DNA from: Acholeplasmataceae bacterium UBA5617
GTDB taxonomy: Bacteria; Bacillota_I; Bacilli_A; Acholeplasmatales; Acholeplasmataceae
NCBI GenBank assembly: GCA_002424575.1
Contig: DIKN01000015.1
Location: forward strand, 1-5,901
DNA: 5,901 bases
Direction of reading: 5' to 3'
A program made the translations under genes and the position numbers. Within the stretch, counting starts at the first letter, position 1, and the number at the start of each line of letters is the position of its first letter. Below, piece by piece: positions 1-5,819 of the stretch. The notes beneath the pieces are model-generated. The model saw only the letters and a program-made list of their open reading frames with translations. It was not told the origin of the DNA and did not search any database.

Positions 1-585
1 GATGCATCAGGTAAAAATCTCTTCTATGATCCAGATACAGAAAATCAGTTATCAAGAACTGCATTATGCTTCATCGGTGGTGTGATGAAACATGCTCAAG
101 AGTTTTGTTTGGTCACCAATCCTACAGTGAACTCTTACAAGAGATTAGTTCCGGGCTATGAAGCCCCATGTTACATCTCTTGGAGTGATGCGAACCGTTC
201 CACGATGATTAGAATCCCTGCAGCGCGTGGTAAATCGACCCGTATTGAAGTTCGTAGTGTCGATCCCTCATCTAATCCTTATCTTGCCATGAGTGCGCTT
301 TTAGCGGCAGGATTAGATGGTATTCGGAATTCTTTAGATGGTGTGTCACCCGTGAAGAAGAATCTCTTTAAGATGAGTGATGTTGAACGCAAACGTTTAG
401 GTATTCGTAACCTTCCTGAAAGCTTAAAAGAAGCGATTGAATTCTTTTCAAACAGTGACCTCATGAAAGAAACGATTGGAGAAGTCTTATTCACAAAACT
501 CATTGAAGCAAAGACCAAAGAGTGGGATGAATATAAGATGAAAATATCCCAATGGGAACTTGATAAATATTTACCCATTATCTAA
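1..585 (+). CDS. glnA: Glutamine synthetase type I, C-terminal part (5' truncated by window edge)
   Basis: The reading frame is open from base 1, so this is the last 194 residues of a longer gene; an ATG at 82 is internal. Glutamine synthetase makes glutamine from glutamate, ammonia and ATP in the cytoplasm as a dodecamer. The fragment carries the family's catalytic core: NPTVNSYKRLVPGYEAP at fragment residues 40-56, including the flap glutamate E54, then NRS (65-67), RIP (71-73) and the R-I-E-V-R segment (81-85) with the metal-binding Glu and substrate-binding Arg, followed by VDPSSNPYLAMSALLAAGLDG. The C-terminal helical part resembles Bacillus-type GSI-alpha enzymes. At the position of the adenylylated Tyr of enterobacterial GS the sequence reads N-L-F, so that tyrosine is a phenylalanine here; GSI-alpha enzymes are regulated by feedback and GlnR/TnrA rather than adenylylation. 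The N-terminal domain and any glnR partner lie outside the window. A terminator follows 8 nt after the stop. Family assignment is very secure. Confidence 0.97.
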   Translation, partial: DASGKNLFYDPDTENQLSRTALCFIGGVMKHAQEFCLVTNPTVNSYKRLVPGYEAPCYISWSDANRSTMIRIPAARGKSTRIEVRSVDPSSNPYLAMSALLAAGLDGIRNSLDGVSPVKKNLFKMSDVERKRLGIRNLPESLKEAIEFFSNSDLMKETIGEVLFTKLIEAKTKEWDEYKMKISQWELDKYLPII

Positions 586-593
586 ATGCACAT

Positions 594-625
594 AAGGGAA
601 ACAGCATAGGTTGTTTCCCTTTTTT
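594..625 (+). terminator. Intrinsic terminator of glnA
   Basis: A perfect 10-bp stem (AAGGGAAACA at 594-603 pairing with TGTTTCCCTT at 612-621) encloses an 8-nt loop, and the T run continues through 625. It begins 8 nt after the glnA stop. Read from the other strand the hairpin is followed by ATGTGC rather than a T run, so it should act mainly on glnA transcripts and only weakly, if at all, on the convergent DUF2784 gene. Confidence 0.9.
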
Positions 626-636
626 ATCGACACAAA

Positions 637-1062
637 TTAGCGTTTTTTCTTAAATCGCGGTGGAATAATTATAAAGGATAAAATGAATAGTAAACTTAAT
701 AAAATATATAGGGGTAGATAGTATTCTGTTGCAATATTAAAATGGTAACTATTGAGAAGATGTGGAATAAATGCTCCAGTATATATAGGTTTATCAGCTA
801 AAGATAATAATTTTTTTTCAAGGATAGTTAATGGACAATTGATCAAGAAATACTGTTGTATTGCAACAATAATCATCGCAATCATATGAAAGATTCTAAA
901 ATTTGGATTACGAATACTTTTAAATTTAAAGAAAAATCCAAGGTATATATAGAAAAGCCCCAAGAAGATAAACAAAACATAAAGCAGGTGCACAAAAGCA
1001 ACCAATTTTGATAAAAAGTAGTATTGAGATGTTTGAAGCAGCACAAACACGAAACCTGACAC
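637..1062 (-). CDS. DUF2784 family small integral membrane protein
   Basis: A 141-residue hydrophobic protein of unknown function. It matches the DUF2784 pattern as I know it: a first membrane helix with a His and a Leu/Phe-rich stretch (residues 18-43, FVHLLYVLF), a second helix (about 57-75) running into the hallmark C-P-L-T-x-x-E (76-82), then Y-x-G-x-F-I-x-H (94-101) and a last helix (about 113-133) with a basic tail RFKKKR. The start is uncertain because no ATG exists upstream of the first helix. GTG at 1062 gives the longest form; GTG at 1050 has a better Shine-Dalgarno match (AGGTG at 1064-1060, 9-nt spacer) and would give 137 residues. It is a single-gene unit, convergent with glnA and divergent from degV, with its own promoter. 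Codon composition is strikingly AT-rich: bases 661-720 hold 12/60 G+C and 781-840 hold 13/60, against 22/60 at 1621-1680. This hints at a different history or weak selection. No clear T-run terminator serves it. Confidence 0.85.
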   Translation of the reverse strand: MSGFVFVLLQTSQYYFLSKLVAFVHLLYVLFIFLGLFYIYLGFFFKFKSIRNPNFRIFHMIAMIIVAIQQYFLINCPLTILEKKLLSLADKPIYTGAFIPHLLNSYHFNIATEYYLPLYILLSLLFILSFIIIPPRFKKKR

Positions 1063-1112
1063 CTACTGTAGTCTGATGGATGAGTATGGAAGCACCCTCT
1101 TACTACAACTTC

Positions 1113-1141
1113 AATATATATCGTTTTATCTCATTTGTCAT
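1113..1141 (-). promoter_or_regulatory. Sigma-A-type promoter of the DUF2784 gene
   Basis: On the minus strand, ATGACA (1141-1136; 5 of 6 to TTGACA) is followed after exactly 17 bp by TATATT (1118-1113; 5 of 6 to TATAAT). The predicted transcription start near 1106 gives a leader of about 45-55 nt before the GTG candidates. This independently supports the minus-strand gene being real. Confidence 0.65.
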
Positions 1142-1158
1142 CGATTAAATTCACGATT

Positions 1159-1197
1159 CTTATGAATATTGTACTTATTGTTAAATGGTTTCATAAG
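1159..1197. repeat. 8-bp inverted repeat in the divergent intergenic region
   Basis: CTTATGAA (1159-1166) is the exact reverse complement of TTCATAAG (1190-1197). The arms are 31 bp apart start to start, about three helical turns, and lie between the minus-strand promoter (1113-1141) and the plus-strand -10 element (1236-1244). It could be a paired regulator site or a chance match in AT-rich DNA. No known operator consensus was recognised. Confidence 0.35.
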
Positions 1198-1235
1198 TGC
1201 ACATTTTTGGGATTATATGTAAATACTCTAAGTTG

Positions 1236-1244
1236 TGATAAAAT
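1236..1244 (+). promoter_or_regulatory. Extended -10 promoter element upstream of degV
   Basis: TGA-TAAAAT forms a TGn extended -10 with a hexamer matching TATAAT at 5 of 6 positions. No good -35 lies 17-18 bp upstream (1215-1221 is poor), which extended -10 promoters tolerate. Transcription would start near 1251, leaving a leader of about 25 nt to the ATG at 1276. This spacing also argues against the longer upstream readings of degV. Confidence 0.45.
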
Positions 1245-1275
1245 AGAAATTACAATGATACTGGGGGTCCAATCC

Positions 1276-2127
1276 ATGTCAAATTCTGTGATCATTATGA
1301 CCGATTCAACCGCTGATTTAAGTCTCGATTTATTGAAAAAATATCAGATAACGTCTATTCCACTTTATGTCCACTTTGGTGATACATATTTTAAGGATGG
1401 TATCGAAATCACAACACCAGAACTTTATGCAAAAGTCGAGCAAGAAAAAGTGTTACCTCAAACCGCTGCACCTTCACCGGGTGATTTTATGGAGGTTTTT
1501 AAACCTCTGATTGATGATGGTAAAGATGTTTTGTATATCGGGATTGGCTCCAATTTATCAGCAACCCTTCAAAGTGCACGAGTTGCAGCATCTGAATTTC
1601 CTGAACATAGAATCTTTATCGTCGATTCTAAAAATCTTTCATCTGGGATAGCACTTCTCGTCTTAAAAGCGAAAGATCTTCGTGATCAAGGTTTATCAGC
1701 ACCTGAAATCTATGAAAAGATTAATGCACTAGTCCCTCAAGTGAGAAGTCAGTTTGCCATTCAAACTTTAGAATACCTTTATAAAGGTGGACGTGCAACA
1801 GGCTTACAAGCTCTGATGGGTTCAATGCTTCATATCAAACCCATCATTAAAGTCACCGATGGTAAACTAGGTGTTTATAAAAAAGCCTTTGGTAAAATGA
1901 GTCGTGCACTCGATATGATGCTTGAAGACTATGTATCCTTAGGTGATCAAGTCGATCTTGACTATGTCATGATCACCCATTCGCTTGCTGATAAGCATGC
2001 CAAATACATGATCGACCATGTGAATACTCACCTTCAACCTAAAACATTAATTGAATCTCATGCAGGATGTGTCATTTCTTCACATTGTGGTGAGGGAACG
2101 ATTGGTATCCTCTACATAGAAAGGTAA
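1276..2127 (+). CDS. DegV family fatty-acid-binding protein (FakB-type)
   Basis: A 283-residue protein, the usual DegV length. DegV/FakB proteins bind a free fatty acid and present it to the kinase FakA, which makes acyl-phosphate for phospholipid synthesis by PlsX/PlsY; this is family knowledge, and no fakA is in view. Visible landmarks are the N-terminal MTDSTADLS (8-16), the lipid-contacting segment Q-T-A-A-P-S-P-G (62-69, T63), G-S-N-L-S-A-T-L-Q-S-A (91-101), VDSKNLSSG (117-124), the signature TLEYLYKGGRA (164-174) with LHIKPII (185-191), and a C-terminal H-x-G-x-G (270-274). Two family positions differ: TSQPS is usual where TAAPS is found, and GPG where GEG is found. The ATG at 1276 is chosen because it places the TDSTADL strand right at the N-terminus and has a G-rich sequence (1263-1267) upstream. 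The frame stays open back to a TTG at 1135, but that would add 47 unconserved residues. The pepF-like gene follows after 8 nt, suggesting an operon. Confidence 0.93.
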   Translation: MSNSVIIMTDSTADLSLDLLKKYQITSIPLYVHFGDTYFKDGIEITTPELYAKVEQEKVLPQTAAPSPGDFMEVFKPLIDDGKDVLYIGIGSNLSATLQSARVAASEFPEHRIFIVDSKNLSSGIALLVLKAKDLRDQGLSAPEIYEKINALVPQVRSQFAIQTLEYLYKGGRATGLQALMGSMLHIKPIIKVTDGKLGVYKKAFGKMSRALDMMLEDYVSLGDQVDLDYVMITHSLADKHAKYMIDHVNTHLQPKTLIESHAGCVISSHCGEGTIGILYIER

Positions 2128-2135
2128 ACAAGACC

Positions 2136-3884
2136 ATGATGAAAAACTGGAACTTAAATGATTTATACTTAGGTTTTGATGAGACATTTAATCAAGATCT
2201 TAACCGTTATGACAAGATGTATGATGATTATGTATCGTGGATTAATGGTGATTCCTCAAACCCAAAAACGTACATTGAAGGTTATCTGACACGCTTAGAA
2301 ACACTCACCAAACACGGTAGAACCTTAGGAAGTTTTGTGAATCTAACGATGTCTACCGATGTCACGCACAAAGAAGCACCCATCTATATGGCAAAACTTC
2401 AAAAGATATCCCGTAAATCAACCGCTGAAGATGTCAAGTTCTCCAGATATCTCACAACCATTGATTTAAAAAAACTCGCTAAAGAAAGTGACCTCATTTC
2501 TACTTATCTTTATCAACTCGAACTCATCCAACAAGATGCAAAACATCTGTTATCTGAAAAAGAAGAACTGCTTTATGCGAAACTAAGAGAACTTGCATCA
2601 TCCTCATGGGGACAACTTCAATCAATAACCACTGCGAATCTTCCTGTCAAATACCGTGATAAGGAGATTACACTCTCTGAGGTGAGAAACCTCGCTTATG
2701 AATCTGATCCTTTAGTTCGTAAGGATGCCTTTGATGCAGAGATCAAATCGTTTGAACTGATTGAAGATACAGTTGCCATGGCGCTTTCAAACATCAAGCG
2801 TGAAGTTGTCATCATGAATGAACTGAGAGGTTACACATCAGCACTCGATAAGACTCTAGAAACATCGAAGATGACCAAAGCGACCTTGGATGCCATGATT
2901 GAAGCGATGATGGATTTTAGACCCCATTTTGAAGCTTATTTACAGGCTAAAGCAAAATATCTAGGTCATGAAGGCAATCTTCCCTTTTATGATCTTTTTG
3001 CTCCGGTTGGAAAACTTGAAAAAACTTATACTTACGAAGAAGCACAAGCCATCATCAAAAAGGCTTATTATGGATATTCAAAACGTTTAGGTGATTTTGC
3101 AACCAAAGCCTTTGATAAAGAATGGATCGATGTTTATCCTAAGAAGGGTAAACGAGGAGGAGCATTTTGTTCCAATCAACCTCAACTTCGTCAATCACGT
3201 ATCATGACAAACTTCACAGGATCACTTTCTGATGTCTTAACACTCGCTCATGAACTTGGACACGGTTATCATGGCGAAGTCATCAGTGATAACAGACCAC
3301 TTCATTGGAATTATCCGATGCCTTTAGCAGAAACAGCATCCATATTCTGTGAAACAATCGTCAATCATCACTTGCTTTCACAAATTACAGATCCCAAAGA
3401 AAGACTATCCGTCTTAGAAAACTCTCTTCAAGGTGATACACAAGTCATCATCGACATCTTATCTCGTTTTCTTTTCGAGTCTGCTCTCTTTGAAAAAGCA
3501 GCAGGACCCGTTTCTAAGCATGTCATGAAAGAGATGATGCTTGATGCACAGAAGAAAGCCTACTTACATGGTCTTGATCATCATCAGCTTCATCCATACA
3601 TGTGGCTCGTGAAAGGACATTACTACAGCGCAGGATTAAATTTCTATAATTTCCCGTATGCCTTTGGCTTGCTTTTTGGTAAAGGACTTTATGCACAATA
3701 TTTAAAAGATGAAAAGAAGTTCCTTAAAAACTATGATGACCTCTTAGCTTTAACAACGAAAACATCGGTTGAAGCATGTGCACAATCCATGGGAATTGAT
3801 GTGACCAAGAAAGACTTTTGGATGGATTCACTCGATGAAGTGAAGAAAGATATTGATGAAGTCATTGCATTAATGAAACATTAA
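2136..3884 (+). CDS. pepF: M3B family oligoendopeptidase (PepF-like zinc metallopeptidase)
   Basis: A 582-residue cytoplasmic zinc peptidase that cleaves short oligopeptides, typical in length for PepF/M3B enzymes. The zinc site is complete: H372-E-L-G-H376 within LAHELGHGYH, and the third ligand E399 in LAETASIFCE, whose 7-residue spacing to a second Glu (E406) matches that in thimet oligopeptidase. Upstream, GGAFCSNQPQ...SRIMTNFTGSLSDV is the strand segment typical of the pepF/M3 clade modelled as TIGR02290 rather than classic lactococcal PepF; this sub-assignment is from memory. Downstream, GHYYSAGLNFYNFPYAFG supplies the conserved His/Tyr region that closes over the substrate. The N-terminal third (about 1-200) is the helical M3 domain. 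There is no signal peptide or membrane segment. ATG at 2136 is preferred over the adjacent ATG at 2139 because AAAGG (2120-2124), which abuts the degV stop, sits 11 nt upstream. Only 8 nt separate it from degV, so co-transcription and translational coupling are likely. No internal promoter was seen. Confidence 0.95.
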   Translation: MMKNWNLNDLYLGFDETFNQDLNRYDKMYDDYVSWINGDSSNPKTYIEGYLTRLETLTKHGRTLGSFVNLTMSTDVTHKEAPIYMAKLQKISRKSTAEDVKFSRYLTTIDLKKLAKESDLISTYLYQLELIQQDAKHLLSEKEELLYAKLRELASSSWGQLQSITTANLPVKYRDKEITLSEVRNLAYESDPLVRKDAFDAEIKSFELIEDTVAMALSNIKREVVIMNELRGYTSALDKTLETSKMTKATLDAMIEAMMDFRPHFEAYLQAKAKYLGHEGNLPFYDLFAPVGKLEKTYTYEEAQAIIKKAYYGYSKRLGDFATKAFDKEWIDVYPKKGKRGGAFCSNQPQLRQSRIMTNFTGSLSDVLTLAHELGHGYHGEVISDNRPLHWNYPMPLAETASIFCETIVNHHLLSQITDPKERLSVLENSLQGDTQVIIDILSRFLFESALFEKAAGPVSKHVMKEMMLDAQKKAYLHGLDHHQLHPYMWLVKGHYYSAGLNFYNFPYAFGLLFGKGLYAQYLKDEKKFLKNYDDLLALTTKTSVEACAQSMGIDVTKKDFWMDSLDEVKKDIDEVIALMKH

Positions 3885-3890
3885 AAAAAT

Positions 3891-3920
3891 AGGGGTTCAG
3901 CATGTCGCTGCTGAACCCTT
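3891..3920. terminator. Bidirectional terminator between convergent genes
   Basis: GGGTTCAGC (3893-3901) pairs with GCTGAACCC (3910-3918), 9 bp, extended by a G-T wobble and an A-T pair, with loop ATGTCGCT. It lies 6 nt after the pepF stop and 6 nt after the stop of the minus-strand fusion gene. Read on the minus strand, the stem is followed by A and then seven T (3889-3883), a good tract. Read on the plus strand it is followed by TTTCATCTTT, a weaker one. It should stop the fusion-gene transcript more efficiently than the degV-pepF transcript. Confidence 0.85.
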
Positions 3921-3926
3921 TCATCT

Positions 3927-5756
3927 TTAATATTGATTAATAAATGTCATAATAGGAATGATAAATCGCTCGCTTAGGATAGGATGATATTTTCTATGAA
4001 AGAAGATATCAATAACTTCTTGATAGCTAATCGTTATTTTAGGTTCATAATTCTCAGCATAGCGTCCCTGTTTTTTCATGAGATATCTTAAGTTTTGATC
4101 AGGACCGAGCATATCTTTGACGATGAATACAAAATCATCTTCTTGAGGTTGATCAAAGACACTGATGGCAGCTTCTGCATGACAAATTCTCATCATATGA
4201 GAAGGTTCTCCTTGATCAGAGATGATCCTAACATTTGAAAAGTCTTTTCCTTTGATGATAGGATTGACTTTTTTGAGTAATACCATCTCTTCAACAAGAT
4301 TATCTTTTTCGATAACATAACCAATCGTTTCGTTGTCTTTCATGATAAGACTTGCTTCGATACCATCCGCTGAAAGTGCATAGACCATATCTTGATAATA
4401 ACCAATATCTCTTACATCATGAGCAAGATCCTTAAAACGTGTCTCATAAAGATTTAGTAGAGCCTTCATGTTGGCTGTTTGAGCGATTGTGCAACCCTCA
4501 AGGGATTCATAATCTTTAACACGTTCCTGATAGCCTACTGGAAAGAAACCTTGTGATTCATAAATATATGATTGATCGGTCTTTAAGATGATCCAAGGGA
4601 TGCGTTTTTTCGTGCATTCTTCGATAAAGTCTTGAATCAATTTTTTCATCAAACCTTGTCTTCTGTAATCAGGGTGGGTTGCAGCAGCAACCACCATAGG
4701 AACCTTAAAGGTCTTGTTGTTGATGACATACGTATTCCACTTGATGTAGAAAAGAGATTTCAAGATACCCTCTTCAAAGACATAACGCATGTTCGTCTCA
4801 TCATAATGGTTCAAAAAGAAGTAATCACGATATCCTTTTAGGTCTTCTTGAAAAGATTCTTGATAAAGATCATAGGCTTGTTTCATAAAAGGGCGATAAT
4901 AGGCTGCATATTTCATGTCCTTCATGATGGGATGATACGAGAGTTTAGCTTTTCTGAGTTCTGGCATTCCCACATCTTCTTGACGAGAGATATAGCGACA
5001 AGTTGAATAGTATGTTGATGTTGTGAGATGGGCTAGCATCTGATAACACCCAATATAATCGGTATCCGCTTTCTCAAAGAGGAAAATACCCGTTTGATTT
5101 AGACTAATCGTTCCAATCGACAGTCCAACCACAGCTTCATCCACCCATAGAAGTGTGACGATATAATGTGCCCCTTTTAAGTAAAGATCCAGTGTTTTAT
5201 AAAGGGGATTAAAATCTTCAATCGCGCCACCTTGGCGCTGATATTTGATCAAGAAGAGATCGATTTCGCCCATATCATCATGGATTGCTTGTGTGAGTTT
5301 ATAGTTGTATTGTTTTTTGAACTGTGCAATCAAATTCCGTTTTCGGTGATATTTACTCCCCTTCATCTCCATGAAGGCTTGGGTGTCATAAATATATTCA
5401 GATAATTTATCATCTTTTAGAAAAACTAAATCAAAAGGGATGATGTTTTTCATCGCTTCGGTGAGTCCAATGATTCTTGCATGAGGAAACCTGTGGATGA
5501 TGAAATGAATGCCCTTCACGAAATCTTTTTCACTTCCTGCAATCGGAGGAAACATCCAGACTTCTTGATTTTTCTCGCATTTAATATACCCAACATCGTC
5601 TTTCCACATGATCAAAATACAATCGTTTTGTTGCCATGCTAAAAGATTCTCAAAAACAAGTTCTGAAGATAAGTAGTCTTGATAAAAGGGGAGTTTTATC
5701 ACGTGTGAATCGATTTTTTCTTTATCGTCTAAGGTGAGAGGTTTAAATGAATACAT
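3927..5756 (-). CDS. DUF2156 / Eis-like GNAT fusion acyltransferase
   Basis: A 609-residue predicted soluble protein made of two recognisable halves. Residues about 4-285 resemble DUF2156, the C-terminal catalytic module of MprF lysyl-phosphatidylglycerol synthases: FPPIAGS (69-75), KYHRKRNLIAQFKK (135-148), a core including LFEKAD (226-231), and Y-I-S-R-Q-E-D-V-G with LRKAKLSYHP (255-276). The membrane flippase part of MprF is absent. Residues about 290-609 resemble Eis-type acetyltransferases (COG4552): a GNAT fold with the acetyl-CoA loop ATHPDYRRQGLMKKLI (359-374) and IYESQGF (398-404), a second degenerate GNAT-like part (about 425-500), and an SCP2-like C-terminal part opening with MRICHAEAAIS (522-532). 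Eis enzymes acetylate amines using the chain's terminal carboxylate; this protein ends in Tyr. The start at 5756 has AAGGAG (5767-5762) 5 nt upstream. A longer reading from 5792 would start inside the promoter -10. It is monocistronic in view. The substrate is unknown: an aminoacyl-tRNA-dependent or acetyl-CoA-dependent amine modifier is an inference only. Confidence 0.88.
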   Translation of the reverse strand: MYSFKPLTLDDKEKIDSHVIKLPFYQDYLSSELVFENLLAWQQNDCILIMWKDDVGYIKCEKNQEVWMFPPIAGSEKDFVKGIHFIIHRFPHARIIGLTEAMKNIIPFDLVFLKDDKLSEYIYDTQAFMEMKGSKYHRKRNLIAQFKKQYNYKLTQAIHDDMGEIDLFLIKYQRQGGAIEDFNPLYKTLDLYLKGAHYIVTLLWVDEAVVGLSIGTISLNQTGIFLFEKADTDYIGCYQMLAHLTTSTYYSTCRYISRQEDVGMPELRKAKLSYHPIMKDMKYAAYYRPFMKQAYDLYQESFQEDLKGYRDYFFLNHYDETNMRYVFEEGILKSLFYIKWNTYVINNKTFKVPMVVAAATHPDYRRQGLMKKLIQDFIEECTKKRIPWIILKTDQSYIYESQGFFPVGYQERVKDYESLEGCTIAQTANMKALLNLYETRFKDLAHDVRDIGYYQDMVYALSADGIEASLIMKDNETIGYVIEKDNLVEEMVLLKKVNPIIKGKDFSNVRIISDQGEPSHMMRICHAEAAISVFDQPQEDDFVFIVKDMLGPDQNLRYLMKKQGRYAENYEPKITISYQEVIDIFFHRKYHPILSERFIIPIMTFINQY

Positions 5757-5761
5757 GAGAA

Positions 5762-5767
5762 CTCCTT
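5762..5767 (-). promoter_or_regulatory. Ribosome binding site deciding the start of the fusion gene
   Basis: AAGGAG on the minus strand, 5 nt before the ATG at 5756-5754. No comparable site precedes the upstream in-frame ATGs at 5792 and 5786, so this motif fixes the start and removes 12 residues from the longest possible reading. Confidence 0.8.
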
Positions 5768-5790
5768 GCTGATGGTTGCTATACATTAAC

Positions 5791-5819
5791 ATGATATCTT
5801 AAGATATACGTCGTGTAAA
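5791..5819 (-). promoter_or_regulatory. Sigma-A-type promoter of the fusion gene
   Basis: On the minus strand, TTTACA (5819-5814; 5 of 6) is followed after exactly 17 bp by TATCAT (5796-5791; 5 of 6). Transcription is expected near 5784, a leader of about 28 nt before the ATG at 5756. The ATG at 5792 overlaps the -10 and would not be in the transcript. Confidence 0.7.
5794..5807. promoter_or_regulatory. Perfect 14-bp palindrome in the promoter, candidate operator
   Basis: ATATCTTAAGATAT is perfectly self-complementary. It occupies the promoter spacer and overlaps the first three bases of the -10 (5796-5794). This is a classic position for a dimeric repressor operator. No regulator gene is in the window and I do not recognise the motif as a named consensus. 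Confidence 0.5.

Noticed and set aside
279..578. 99-codon minus-strand open frame inside glnA
   Set aside because: It lies antisense to well-conserved glutamine synthetase sequence and shows no domain or ribosome binding site; it is a shadow frame.
82..585. Independent glnA start at the ATG at 82
   Set aside because: The frame is open to base 1 and residues upstream (FYDPDTENQLSRTA) match glutamine synthetase, so the gene is truncated by the window and does not start here.
1135..1275. 47-residue N-terminal extension of DegV from a TTG at 1135
   Set aside because: It overlaps the minus-strand promoter and the plus-strand -10, has no ribosome binding site and resembles nothing in the family. 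The DegV N-terminal strand starts right after the ATG at 1276.
1063..1275. Riboswitch, T-box or small RNA gene in the longest intergenic region
   Set aside because: Apart from the promoters and one short inverted repeat, no stable stem-loop set, terminator hairpin or known aptamer core was seen.
4632..4841. 69-codon plus-strand open frame inside the fusion gene
   Set aside because: It is antisense to the conserved GNAT core, with no recognisable family; it is a shadow frame.
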